From the NCBI GenBank assembly GCA_026389735.1, contig JAPLHH010000035.1:1-30915 (forward strand): a stretch of DNA of 30,915 bases, in the 5' to 3' direction. Both the position numbers and the translations under genes were made by a program. The notes beneath the pieces are model-generated. The model searched no databases. It was not told where the DNA came from and saw only the letters and a program-made list of their open reading frames with translations. Positions 14,152-22,567 of this stretch are shown piece by piece (position 1 is the first letter of the stretch; each line of letters begins with the position of its first letter). This DNA comes from Chloroflexota bacterium (lineage in GTDB: Bacteria > Chloroflexota > Dehalococcoidia > GIF9 > UBA5620).

Positions 14152-15504
14152 ATGAAACTCCAAATGGACTATCGGCAGGCTGAAGACTATATTTTAAGTT
14201 TCACTGACTACGAGAAAATCCCGGGCATTGCTTACACATCGGCTAATTATGACCTGAGGCGAATGGAAAAGCTGCTGCAACCGCTGGGCAACCCACACCT
14301 TGGAATGAAAACAGTGCACATAGCCGGCACCAAGGGAAAGGGGAGCGCCGCAGCCATGATTTCCCAAGCTCTCATCACCGCCGGCTACAATACAGGATTA
14401 TTCACCTCACCCCACCTCCATAGTTTGAGAGAGCGTATCAGGATTAACGGCACTATGATTTCCGAGGCTGATTTTGCTGCTTTGGTAACAAAACTCAAAC
14501 CAATTGTTGAAAAGGTAAACAAGGAAGCTAACTATGGTGAGCTGACCACATTCGAGATATTGACAGCCGTCGTCTTTGCCTACTTTAAGAACAGCCAGGC
14601 GGATTTCCAGGTGCTCGAAGTTGGATTGGGAGGCAGGCTTGATGCCACCAATGTAGCCAAAGCTGATGTCTGCGTCATTACCTCGCTCAGCCTCGACCAC
14701 ACCGAGATTCTGGGTGACACCGTTGCCAAGATAGCTGCCGAAAAGGCGGGCATAATTAAGCCCGGATGCATTGTAGTCAGTTCTCCACAAGTTGACGAGG
14801 CGGCTAAAGTAATTAGGCAAGTCTGCCAACAACAAGGCGCAAGACTAATTCAAGTCGGCAAAGACATCACCTGGCAGAAGACAGGCGGTGACTTACATCT
14901 ACAAGCCTTGACAGTTCAAGGCAAAACCGGAAATTATGACCTGTCCATTCCTCTGCTCGGAGACTATCAACTGGAGAACGCAGCTACAGCTTTAGCCGCT
15001 TTAGAAGCCTTAGTTTGCCTAGGAGCAAAGATCTCAGCCAAAAACATGGCCCAGGGATTCAGCCAAGTAAGCTGGCCGGGTAGGCTTCAGATTTTGAGCC
15101 GTGAGCCGATGGTGGTCGTTGATGGGGCGCACAATGCCTACTCAATGAGAAAGTTAGTAGAAACTATAAAGAAGCTCTTCCACTGTAATAGGTGCTTTGT
15201 TATCTTTGGCACCTCGTGCGATAAAGATATTCCCGGGATGGCACGAGAACTTAAATCCCTTGCCGACAACATTATCGTTACCAGTTCTTCCCATCCCAGG
15301 GCAGCCTCTACCTCGATATTGGCCGAGGGGTTTGCCAAGCTGAGCATCAAAGTGGAAGTAATTGAGAATGTTCCCAAGGCTTTATCTCAGGCTCTGGCTG
15401 TAGCTCAAAAGACAGACCTTATCCTGATTACAGGTTCCCTCTTTGTTGTAGCTGAGGCAATAGATTACGTCACCAAGGTAGGGACAGCAGATGTCAGCCG
15501 GTGA
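14152..15504 (+). CDS. folC: Folylpolyglutamate synthase / dihydrofolate synthase
   Basis: 450 residues from the ATG at 14152; a TTG 15 bases upstream is in frame but less likely. Mur-ligase fold: the ATP loop GTKGKGS (59-65) in VHIAGTKGKGSAAAMI, FTSPHLHSLRERIRI, LEVGLGGRLDATN, ITSLSLDHTEILG, and the C-terminal domain with WPGRLQIL and VVDGAHNAYSM. These are hallmarks of FolC, which adds glutamates to folate and, in bifunctional forms, makes dihydrofolate. It appears to be a single-gene unit. Its last 11 bases overlap, tail to tail, the end of the SWIM gene on the other strand. Confidence 0.94.
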   Translation: MKLQMDYRQAEDYILSFTDYEKIPGIAYTSANYDLRRMEKLLQPLGNPHLGMKTVHIAGTKGKGSAAAMISQALITAGYNTGLFTSPHLHSLRERIRINGTMISEADFAALVTKLKPIVEKVNKEANYGELTTFEILTAVVFAYFKNSQADFQVLEVGLGGRLDATNVAKADVCVITSLSLDHTEILGDTVAKIAAEKAGIIKPGCIVVSSPQVDEAAKVIRQVCQQQGARLIQVGKDITWQKTGGDLHLQALTVQGKTGNYDLSIPLLGDYQLENAATALAALEALVCLGAKISAKNMAQGFSQVSWPGRLQILSREPMVVVDGAHNAYSMRKLVETIKKLFHCNRCFVIFGTSCDKDIPGMARELKSLADNIIVTSSSHPRAASTSILAEGFAKLSIKVEVIENVPKALSQALAVAQKTDLILITGSLFVVAEAIDYVTKVGTADVSR

Positions 15505-15760
15505 GGTCGGCAGTAGGAGGAGCAACTGCCTCCTTAGGTAATACTCCTGCGAAAAGCCGCTGTAATGCCATTGTATGGCTGCAAGTCTCCCATTGAGAGA
15601 AGAAATGACAGGTGCAGTGCCATTTATTACATTTATAAGTTACAGTATAGCTGTTATGCTCACCGCGAAAATCTGCGGAGAATTCTGAAAGGGTAACACG
15701 GTCGGGTTCTTGTGCATAGCGCTTGGCTTTCTCAACCTTTCCAATGAGACTGGACTGCAT
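15494..15760 (-). CDS. Small SWIM zinc-finger protein
   Basis: 88 residues from the ATG at 15760, chosen because GGAGG lies 7 bases upstream; the longer frame to 15844 has no such signal and runs into a palindromic repeat. The SWIM motif CxCxnCxH is seen in WHCTCHFFSQWETCSHTMAL. The N-terminal half carries a beta-hairpin pattern (VTLSEFSADFRGEHNSYTVT). SWIM domains bind zinc and act in DNA or protein interactions, often fused to helicases or transposases. Here the domain stands alone, so its partner is unknown. The gene overlaps the folC 3' end by 11 bases on the opposite strand. Confidence 0.85.
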   Translation of the reverse strand: MQSSLIGKVEKAKRYAQEPDRVTLSEFSADFRGEHNSYTVTYKCNKWHCTCHFFSQWETCSHTMALQRLFAGVLPKEAVAPPTADLTG

Positions 15761-15839
15761 CTTAATACCTCCGCAATAAGTATATAACTGGACTTCGAAA
15801 AAGTCTATTACGCTGAAAATGTCTAGTAAGGACCTGAAT

Positions 15840-15932
15840 GTCATTCTGAGCGAAGCGAAGAATCTAGACCCTCTGCTTCACAGAGTTCGGCCTGAGCTAG
15901 ATTCTTCGGTCGCCTTGCTCCCTCAGAATGAC
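15840..15932. repeat. Palindromic repeat 3 (GTCATTCTGAG family)
   Basis: A 93-base imperfect palindrome from GTCATTCTGAGCGAAGCG to CCCTCAGAATGAC, with inner arms AGAATCTAG and CTAGATTCT. It shares GTCATT...GAAGCGAAG with the GTCATTGCGA family but has its own ends. It lies between the SWIM gene and tldD. The remaining non-coding sequence on either side shows nothing else apart from the tldD promoter. Confidence 0.83.
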
Positions 15933-15999
15933 AGTTTACCATTCGTAAACAATCTCTTAAGTTGAACTTCACCATCTCACCAAGATTGAATTGCTTCGC

Positions 16000-16029
16000 T
16001 TGCCTTTGGCTGCAATCACAGGCTACAAT
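16000..16029 (+). promoter_or_regulatory. Candidate promoter of tldD
   Basis: TTGCCT at 16000-16005, an 18-base spacer and TACAAT at 16024-16029. This places the start point about 18 bases before the tldD ATG and just upstream of a GAAGG ribosome-binding site. Confidence 0.55.
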
Positions 16030-16053
16030 ACATGGACTCTAGAAGGCAACAAG

Positions 16054-17412
16054 ATGCAGGACGAGATTGCTAATTCCCTGAAGGGGCGCAAAGCCGATTA
16101 TATCGAGATTCGGCTTGAGGAAAGCAAGGCAACGCGTATTATTTACCGCGGCGATAGGTTGGAGGAGATAGGCAAAACATCCAGCCTAGGGGGGAATGTG
16201 CGGGCTCTCGTAAAAGGCGGCTGGGGCTTCGTCAGCTTCAATAATGTCAACAAGCTACGAGACAAGGTAGAGTTAGCCATAAACCAAGCAAAGCTTGTCG
16301 GCAAGGAAACTAGCAAGTTCAGTCAATCAGAGCCAGTAATCAACGTGGTAACTGCCGAAATAGAGAAGAATCCGATGACTGTTCCGCTGGCCTTGAAAAA
16401 GAAACTATTTGATGAGTATAACGACATCATCATGAGCACACCTAAGATTCAAACATCGAATATCGGCTATAATGACAGCCAGAGGAAGATAACCTTTGCC
16501 AACTCTGAAGGCACTTATATAGAGCAAACGAAAATAGACATCAGCCTGCGTCTAGCAGCTATAGCGTCAGAAGATGGTCAAGTCCAGCAGATTGGTCTGA
16601 GTTTAGGTAGCCAGGGCGACTTTTCAGCTATAGAGGGATTGCAAGAGCAGGTAAAGCAAATGGCACAGCGGGCGGTAAGGCTTCTTTCAGCACCTCAGTC
16701 CAAGGGAGGCGAGTATACTGTAGTCCTGGATCCCGTTCTGGCTGGCGTATTCGCCCACGAAGCCTTCGGACATTTGTCCGAGGCAGACCATGTCTACGAA
16801 AACAAGCGACTGCAAGACATCATGGTCCTTGGCCGAAAATTTGGCGACAAGCACCTAAATATTGTTGATGGCGCTGCTGTTCCCGGACTGCGGGGCAGCT
16901 ATAAATACGACGATGAAGGCATCCCGGCAACAAAGACATATCTCATCAGAGAAGGTGTCCTCGAAGGTAGGCTCCACTCCCGAGAAACGGCTGCCAAGAT
17001 GGGAGAAAAAACCACGGGCAATGCCCGGGCAATTAACTATCTTTTCCCGCCAATAGTCAGAATGACCAATACCTATATTGAACCCGGAACACTATCTTTT
17101 GAAGATATTATCAGCGACATCAAAGAAGGTATCTACGCCAAGGACTGGTACGGAGGTACAACCGGCCTGGAGATGTTTACTTTCTCCGCCGCCGAAGCTT
17201 ATATGATTCGCAACGGCAAGATAGCAGAATTACTTCGCCCGGTAATGCTCAGCGGCAACGTCTTCGTCACTCTGGGCAACATAGATGCCATCGGCAATGA
17301 CCTGCAGATGAATCAGGGTGGTGGCTGCGGTAAACGCGAACAGTCGCCTTTACCTGTTTCCAATGGCAGCCCGCATATAAGAATCCGCCGTTGTCTAATC
17401 GGAGGCAGCTAA
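16054..17412 (+). CDS. tldD: TldD-type zinc metallopeptidase
   Basis: 452 residues from the ATG at 16054, preceded by GAAGG; the open frame extends upstream to 15991 but that part lies in the promoter region. The metalloprotease motif HExxxH is present as AHEAFGHLSEAD (H235, E236, H240), and the third zinc ligand is probably the Cys near residue 425 in GGGCGK. Flanking motifs GSYKYDDEGIPA and KDWYGGTTGLEMFTF are typical. TldD forms a complex with TldE that degrades unfolded peptides and, in some hosts, processes antitoxins or RiPP precursors. The partner gene follows directly. No RiPP precursor is recognised nearby. Confidence 0.95.
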   Translation: MQDEIANSLKGRKADYIEIRLEESKATRIIYRGDRLEEIGKTSSLGGNVRALVKGGWGFVSFNNVNKLRDKVELAINQAKLVGKETSKFSQSEPVINVVTAEIEKNPMTVPLALKKKLFDEYNDIIMSTPKIQTSNIGYNDSQRKITFANSEGTYIEQTKIDISLRLAAIASEDGQVQQIGLSLGSQGDFSAIEGLQEQVKQMAQRAVRLLSAPQSKGGEYTVVLDPVLAGVFAHEAFGHLSEADHVYENKRLQDIMVLGRKFGDKHLNIVDGAAVPGLRGSYKYDDEGIPATKTYLIREGVLEGRLHSRETAAKMGEKTTGNARAINYLFPPIVRMTNTYIEPGTLSFEDIISDIKEGIYAKDWYGGTTGLEMFTFSAAEAYMIRNGKIAELLRPVMLSGNVFVTLGNIDAIGNDLQMNQGGGCGKREQSPLPVSNGSPHIRIRRCLIGGS

Positions 17413-18717
17413 GTGGAAGGGATTCTATCACAAGCAAAGAAACTAGCTGAACAGGCTGAGGTGTTTCAAATCTCCTCTAAAGTGACTCCTATTCATTTCG
17501 AAGCTAATCGGCTAAAGCAAATCCAGGACAAGGAAAGCACCAGGACTGCTCTAAGACTCATCAAAGGCGGAAAGGTCGGCTTCGCTCAGGCTAGTGGCTT
17601 TATCGAGTCAAGGAAGCTGGTTGAAATGGCAGTGGAGACATGCCAATTCGGCATGCCAGTCAAATTCAACTTTCCCAACCCAAAAGTTTACCCCAAGATA
17701 GATACGTTTGATTCGCAGATAGACGACACAACCATCGAAAATATGGTCGAACTCGGGGAACAGCTTATCTCTACAATAAAGCAAAATACACCAGATATTC
17801 TATGCGAATCATCGATAACCAAAGGAATTGCTTCAGTCCATATCATTAACTCCGAAGGTGGCGAGGCCAGCTACAACAAGAGCTTCTTCAGTCTAAGCTT
17901 TGAAGGTGTCCTTATTAAGGACGAGGATATGCTCTTCGTTGGTGATAGCCATAGTTCATGCCACCCAATTCTTGATTTCAGACCGATAGCTGAAGAGGTA
18001 ATCAAGCAGCTAGAGCTAGCCAAGAGGAATGTCAGTATATCAAGCAAGCCAATGCCAGTGATTTTTACGCCACATGGCGTGGCTAGCTCCCTGATCGCCC
18101 CCTTAGTGTCAGCTTTCAATGGTAAATTGGTTTTTGACGGAGCCTCACCACTGAAGGACAAACTGGGAGAGCAAGTTTTTGACAAAAATTTCTCCTTGTG
18201 GGATGATGCTACCTTACCATACCAGGTAGCCAGTTATCCTTGCGACGATGAGGGTGTGCCAAGCCAGCAAACACCGCTTGTTGACCAAGGGGTGGTGTCA
18301 CATTTCATCTACGACTTGCAGACAGCAGCCCTGGCTAATGCACAAAGCACCGGAAATGGCAGCCGCCACGGTGGTTTGCCGACACCTTTGCCAAGCTCCC
18401 TGGTTATAGGTAAAGGTGATGCTTCCTTCTGGGACATGGTAAGAGATATAAAGGAGGGTTTGGTAGTAGAGTTACTAATAGGTGCTGAGCAGGGAAACAT
18501 ATTAAACGGGGACTTTAGCGGCAATGTTTTGCTGGGCTATAAGATAGAAAACGGGGAAATAACAGGCAGAGTAAAAAATACCATGGTCGCCGGCAATGTG
18601 TATCAGGTTTTAAAACAGCTTGAATCAATAGGGAATGACACAAGGTGGGTCGAAGGTTTTCTATTGACCCCCTGCCTCTACTGCTCTAGCTTGTCAGTAG
18701 CCTCAAAGGCAGAGTAA
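17413..18717 (+). CDS. pmbA: TldE/PmbA subunit (non-catalytic partner of TldD)
   Basis: 434 residues from a GTG placed immediately after the tldD stop, with GGAGG 7 bases upstream inside the tldD end. It shares the TldD fold but lacks HExxxH, as expected for TldE: at the matching region it reads VIFTPHGVASSLIAPL. Conserved features include FDKNFSLWDDATLP, YPCDDEGVPSQQTPLVDQG, and the C-terminal GRVKNTMVAGNVYQVL. The gene-to-gene contact with tldD implies translational coupling and equal subunit amounts. Assignment is firm; the physiological substrate is unknown. Confidence 0.94.
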   Translation: MEGILSQAKKLAEQAEVFQISSKVTPIHFEANRLKQIQDKESTRTALRLIKGGKVGFAQASGFIESRKLVEMAVETCQFGMPVKFNFPNPKVYPKIDTFDSQIDDTTIENMVELGEQLISTIKQNTPDILCESSITKGIASVHIINSEGGEASYNKSFFSLSFEGVLIKDEDMLFVGDSHSSCHPILDFRPIAEEVIKQLELAKRNVSISSKPMPVIFTPHGVASSLIAPLVSAFNGKLVFDGASPLKDKLGEQVFDKNFSLWDDATLPYQVASYPCDDEGVPSQQTPLVDQGVVSHFIYDLQTAALANAQSTGNGSRHGGLPTPLPSSLVIGKGDASFWDMVRDIKEGLVVELLIGAEQGNILNGDFSGNVLLGYKIENGEITGRVKNTMVAGNVYQVLKQLESIGNDTRWVEGFLLTPCLYCSSLSVASKAE

Positions 18718-18744
18718 AAATCAGAACTTTACTGGATAAGCATT

Positions 18745-19569
18745 ATGAGAGGTGCAGTTAAGCTCTATAAAGAACCACGTCTTAAGGCATGTGACCTGAT
18801 TGCGGCTTGGCCCGGGATTGGGAACGTGGCACTTATAGTTGCCAAGTATATTAAGGACAAGCTGAATGCTGAGGAGATTGGAGAAATCGAGCCCTTCGAT
18901 TTCTTCGACCCTATCGGAATTATGGTCAAAGACAACATAATAGAAGCGCCTCAATTCCCGGAAAGTAAATTCTATCATTGGCACAATCCCACCTCCGGCA
19001 GAGATCTAATCCTGTTTATCAGCGATGAGCAACCCAGCTTCAAAGGCTACGAGTTGGCTAGCTGTGTTCTAGACGTTAGTCAAAAACTCAAAGTCAAAAG
19101 GGTATATACCTGTGCTGCAGCCATTGCCCGAATTCACCACACTGAAAAACCAAAGGTATGGGGGGCTGCCACAAACCAAAAACTCCTCGAGGTATTAAGA
19201 AAATATGACGTCATCCTTCGCGGCGATATTCAAATTGCTGGACTTAATGGCTTGTTTCTGGGGGTAGCCAAAGAGATGGGTTTTGAAGGTATCTGCCTGT
19301 TGGGCGAGGTACCTATGTACACCACTCGAATACCCAATCCAAAAGCCTCTCTGGTAGTACTTGACATACTGACCAAGATGCTAGACATTAACATCAATCT
19401 ATCCGAACTTACCAAACTGGCCAAGGAATCAGACGAGGAAATGAAGAAACTAGCCGCTGAAGCTATGGGTGAGTTCATTGACCGTTACACCAAACCTGTG
19501 TGGCCACCAGAAGAGGAGGAAGAAGAGGAACTGGAAGACGAGGACGGAGACGAAGAGGAAAATGAATAG
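18745..19569 (+). CDS. PAC2 (proteasome assembly chaperone-like) family protein
   Basis: 274 residues. The PAC2 pattern is seen: LIAAWPGIGNVALIVAKYI (18-36), then FFDPIGI, ILFISDEQPSFKGYELA, and AGLNGLFLGVAKEMGFEGICLLGEVP. The last ~20 residues are almost purely Glu/Asp. Archaeal and eukaryotic relatives help assemble proteasomes, but bacterial PAC2 members have no settled role. It lies 27 bases after pmbA on the same strand and directly abuts the HEAT-repeat gene, so it may belong to the same transcript as tldD-pmbA. A link to protein quality control is suggested by the neighbourhood only. Confidence 0.87.
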   Translation: MRGAVKLYKEPRLKACDLIAAWPGIGNVALIVAKYIKDKLNAEEIGEIEPFDFFDPIGIMVKDNIIEAPQFPESKFYHWHNPTSGRDLILFISDEQPSFKGYELASCVLDVSQKLKVKRVYTCAAAIARIHHTEKPKVWGAATNQKLLEVLRKYDVILRGDIQIAGLNGLFLGVAKEMGFEGICLLGEVPMYTTRIPNPKASLVVLDILTKMLDININLSELTKLAKESDEEMKKLAAEAMGEFIDRYTKPVWPPEEEEEEELEDEDGDEEENE

Positions 19570-20520
19570 ATGGCAGCGGAATTATCCCCCCGAATGCAGC
19601 ATATCGCGGAAATATCTGATTCAAGCAAGCCTGTAGCTAGCTCTAAGCTGGTCTATTTGTCCGACCTCGGTAGCGAAGAGCTCAAATTCCTGGAAGAAAT
19701 CTGGGCAAATGCAGATGCAGAACGACGGCATCAGGTCATCTCTCAGCTTGTTCACCTCAGCGAGGTTGACTTTAGGCTCGATTTCAGTGGCGTCTTCGTT
19801 TTCTGCCTCAGCGACCCGGACGAAACCATTAGAACCCAAGCCATCGCTGGTTTAGACGGAGAAGAAAACTACCTTCTCATCACCCCGCTACTGCGGGCTT
19901 TGAAAGAAGGCAATTCCGCTAAAGTGCGGGCAGCAGCAGCCATAGCCCTAGGCAAATTTGCCCTTCTAGTCGAACTAGGCAAGCTTCCCACTCACTACAA
20001 AGACAAGACATACACTGCTTTGTTAGAGGTCTTGGAAAACAAGGTGGAAACTGCCGGAGTGAAGCGTCGAGCTTTAGAGGCTGTTTCTCCGTTCAGTTCG
20101 CCACGAGTTAAAGAACTTATAGAGCAAGCCTATCATACCGATGATGTTAAGCTCAAAGCTAGCGCAATATATGCCATGGGGCGCAATTGCGATTCCGCAT
20201 GGCTGACTACTTTAATGACTGAGTTAAACAGTAATGAAGCTGAGATACGTTACGAGGCTGCTAATGCCTGCGGCGAACTTGGTGCTGAAGAGACTGTGCT
20301 TCATCTCCTAAAGTTGATTAAAGACGAAGACTGCCAGGTTCAAGAGGCAGCTATAAAGGCATTAGGTCAAATAGGTGGCGAGCAAGCTAAACAAGCCTTG
20401 AACAAGCTGGCGAAAAATCCTCAACCCAGAATCCGTCAGGCAGCCAAATCAGCCTTGGAGGAGATACACTTTTGCGAAGACCTTCTATTTTTTCAGCCTC
20501 AACCAGGCCACCACTATTAA
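19570..20520 (+). CDS. HEAT-repeat protein
   Basis: 316 residues made almost entirely of helical pairs. Clear HEAT/PBS-lyase-type repeats include IRTQAIAGLDGEEN, VRAAAAIALGKFA, LKASAIYAMGRN, IRYEAANACGELG, VQEAAIKALGQIGG and IRQAAKSALEEI. No catalytic motif or membrane segment is visible. The ATG follows the PAC2 stop without a gap, so translation is probably coupled. Such proteins are usually binding scaffolds; phycobilin lyases share the repeat, but there is no pigment context here. The partner is unknown. The final 49 bases overlap the GNAT gene in another frame. Confidence 0.88.
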   Translation: MAAELSPRMQHIAEISDSSKPVASSKLVYLSDLGSEELKFLEEIWANADAERRHQVISQLVHLSEVDFRLDFSGVFVFCLSDPDETIRTQAIAGLDGEENYLLITPLLRALKEGNSAKVRAAAAIALGKFALLVELGKLPTHYKDKTYTALLEVLENKVETAGVKRRALEAVSPFSSPRVKELIEQAYHTDDVKLKASAIYAMGRNCDSAWLTTLMTELNSNEAEIRYEAANACGELGAEETVLHLLKLIKDEDCQVQEAAIKALGQIGGEQAKQALNKLAKNPQPRIRQAAKSALEEIHFCEDLLFFQPQPGHHY

Positions 20521-21029
20521 TTGGCAGCAAAGTTAAACTACGTCCAAAGCGTTTACAGGACGCTGCCAATGACTATAGCTGGCGGCGAGATGCTGAGCTA
20601 TGCCGTCTCGATGCTGCTACTCCCATATTATGTTCTTTTGAAGAATTCTTAAAAAACTACGTTGAGGAATTATACCGCCCAAATCGAAGCTACCGCTTCG
20701 CCATTGAAACTCTGGACGGCAGACACATTGGCAATTTTAGTTACTTTAATATAGATGAAACCAAAAAGGAGGCCGAGATAGGCATCATGATTGGCGACCG
20801 GGCTTACTGGAACCGTGGTTATGGGGCTGATGCCATACTCACCTCACTTAATCACATCTTTTCGCAAACTAACCTGAGAAGGATCCATCTCAAGACCTTA
20901 AATTGGAACATCCAGGCGCAGAAGTGCTTTCAAAAATGCAGTTTCGTCCCCTGCGGACAGCTCAATCACGGAGACTACTCCTTCATTCTCATGGAGACCC
21001 ACCACCCAGCTAAACTGAAAGGGAAATAG
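20472..21029 (+). CDS. GNAT acetyltransferase, RimJ/RimL-like
   Basis: 185 residues if read from the TTG at 20472, supported by GGAGG ten bases upstream inside the HEAT gene. Typical RimJ/RimL order: VKLRPKRLQDAANDYSW at the start, the beta-strands RFAIETLDGRHIGNFSYFNID, the acetyl-CoA loop in YWNRGYGADAI, and NIQAQKCFQKCSFVPCG near the end. The substrate could be a ribosomal protein N-terminus or a small molecule; sequence does not decide. It overlaps the HEAT gene by 49 bases, so co-expression with PAC2 and HEAT is very likely. It converges on speE. Confidence 0.87.
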   Translation: MRRPSIFSASTRPPLLIGSKVKLRPKRLQDAANDYSWRRDAELCRLDAATPILCSFEEFLKNYVEELYRPNRSYRFAIETLDGRHIGNFSYFNIDETKKEAEIGIMIGDRAYWNRGYGADAILTSLNHIFSQTNLRRIHLKTLNWNIQAQKCFQKCSFVPCGQLNHGDYSFILMETHHPAKLKGK

Positions 21030-21055
21030 AACTGAAACCCCAGTCTATCACAACC

Positions 21056-21982
21056 TTAATGGACAACAATGGGTTTCTTGTCAGTAATGATTCTTTTTGT
21101 AATGGCTAACTGATGGCGGGTGTGCTTGGGCAGGATGAATAAAGACTGGTGAGTCAGACCATCGTATGATTTTGGCTTCCTCAGCAGTCGAGCCGCAATA
21201 CTACGGTCTACACCCTCAGATAATAGTTCAGTGGGATTGATACTTTGTGACGCTGTAGCGAACCCCCACAGGTCAACGAAGGAAGGAACATAAGCTTGAT
21301 ACGGACAGACTATAGCAAAAACACTTTTCAAAGTGTTGATGATTGCGGCGAAATTTTGTAAGTTAGTCCAGCCAGAAGCTCCAGACTGGACAGACATGAT
21401 ACCACCTGGATTCAGCCTTTCTTTAACTAGCTGATAAAACTCCTGAGTATATAATAAACAAGCTGGTCCCTCTTCCAGGGGCTCAACCAGGTCGATTATG
21501 ACAACATCGAATCTATCATTAGTCTCCTGTAAGTACCCTCGGGCATCTGCGAAACAAAGCTCCAAACGAGAATCATCAAAAGAGCCCTGATGAAATAAAG
21601 AAAGATAACGGCGGCAGATGTCTATAACCTGCCTGTCAATATCCACCATGACTACTCTTTTTACCGTCTTATGAGCCAGCGCCTCGCGCAGAGTAGCCCC
21701 CTCGCCACCACCAGCAATAAAGACCGTCTCAGGACACGCGTGACTGAGCATCGCCGGATGAACCAGGGCTTCGTGATAGATGAATTCATCCCGCTCGCTG
21801 GACTGAATCTTACCATCCAGCATAAGACAAACACCGAAGCTCCTAGTATCAACAATCTCTACAGACTGGAATTCGGTTCGCCCTGAATATATTACCTTCT
21901 TAATCCTATGGAGCTGGGCAAGGTCAGGACTGACCTCGTCATATAGCCATTCACGTTTGTCAGGATTCTCTGGGTCGTTCAT
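21056..21982 (-). CDS. speE: Spermidine synthase-family aminopropyltransferase
   Basis: 308 residues. N-terminal beta domain to about residue 75, then a Rossmann methyltransferase-like fold with FIAGGGEGATLRE (88-100, binding decarboxylated SAM), the acidic strand end VVMVDID, FADARGYL, and the catalytic Asp in IIDLVEPLEEGPACLLY (D164). The D-L-V-E-P form rather than DSTDP resembles the broader aminopropyltransferases that include thermospermine or agmatine-using enzymes, so the exact amine is open. The gene's ATG overlaps the speD stop by 4 bases (ATGA), which fits a two-step pathway from SAM to polyamine. Confidence 0.9.
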   Translation of the reverse strand: MNDPENPDKREWLYDEVSPDLAQLHRIKKVIYSGRTEFQSVEIVDTRSFGVCLMLDGKIQSSERDEFIYHEALVHPAMLSHACPETVFIAGGGEGATLREALAHKTVKRVVMVDIDRQVIDICRRYLSLFHQGSFDDSRLELCFADARGYLQETNDRFDVVIIDLVEPLEEGPACLLYTQEFYQLVKERLNPGGIMSVQSGASGWTNLQNFAAIINTLKSVFAIVCPYQAYVPSFVDLWGFATASQSINPTELLSEGVDRSIAARLLRKPKSYDGLTHQSLFILPKHTRHQLAITKRIITDKKPIVVH

Positions 21983-22356
21983 TTCAGCTCACAGCCAACT
22001 CGATTATCTTGCAAGATGCCCCTTTTCAACTCAATAAAAGATGGATTCTTAGACCCCAGCTTTTCCGCAAGTGGTTTGACAGCTAGCTCAGGCTTAACAG
22101 AATCCCCGCAAGTAAATATGTCTACAGCGGCATAACCATATTCCGGCCAAGTATGAATGCACATATGAGATTCAGAGATAACTAACACGCCGCTTATGCC
22201 GTGAGGGCTAAATTCATAGAAACATTCATTAACTACGGTAGCTCCAATTTGCTCAGCGGCATCATGAAGACAACGTTTAATAAAATCTAAGTCATTAAGC
22301 ACCTCCACGTTGCAATCTTTCAGTTCTAGTAGTAAGTGTCTTCCGAGAGCATTCAA
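21979..22356 (-). CDS. speD: S-adenosylmethionine decarboxylase proenzyme, class 1B
   Basis: 125 residues from a TTG with GGAGGG about 8 bases upstream. The proenzyme self-cleaves between E62 and S63 in LVISESHMCIHTWPE; S63 becomes the pyruvoyl cofactor. H68 and C83 (FTCGD), the residues known to assist processing and protonation in this class, are present. The product, decarboxylated SAM, feeds SpeE. The leader is about 75 bases long and contains small hairpins, including GAGGT-gaga-ACCTC. An ATG just inside in another frame is not used because the conserved N-terminus requires the TTG frame. Confidence 0.94.
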   Translation of the reverse strand: MNALGRHLLLELKDCNVEVLNDLDFIKRCLHDAAEQIGATVVNECFYEFSPHGISGVLVISESHMCIHTWPEYGYAAVDIFTCGDSVKPELAVKPLAEKLGSKNPSFIELKRGILQDNRVGCELK

Positions 22357-22436
22357 ATCACCGTCCCTCCTTTAGACTTTTAATTAACGAGGTTCTCACC
22401 TCCAATCTGCTGGAGAATCAACTACAGCAAGCTGTA

Positions 22437-22465
22437 ATTGTATATTTTGCAAAAATGATTTTCAA
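22437..22465 (-). promoter_or_regulatory. Promoter of speD-speE
   Basis: Minus strand TTGAAA (22465-22460), a 17-base spacer, and TACAAT (22442-22437). It is back to back with the promoter of the secreted cysteine-rich protein, with only 15 bases between the two -35 boxes. Confidence 0.7.
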
Positions 22466-22480
22466 GACCCCCTAGACCTA

Positions 22481-22509
22481 TTGACAAAAGCGTTTTGACC
22501 TTGTAAAAT
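22481..22509 (+). promoter_or_regulatory. Strong promoter of the secreted cysteine-rich protein
   Basis: Consensus TTGACA (22481-22486), exactly 17 bases, TAAAAT (22504-22509). Among the best matches in the window; predicts a leader of about 50 bases. Confidence 0.83.
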
Positions 22510-22567
22510 CATTTGGTAAAGGGTGGTCGAACCTTTTAGAAGCAAAACTTAAAATGGAGGTAACAAT

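Noticed and set aside
15761..15844. Longer N-terminus for the SWIM protein
   Set aside because: No ribosome-binding site for it, the sequence enters a palindromic repeat, and GGAGG precedes the ATG at 15760.
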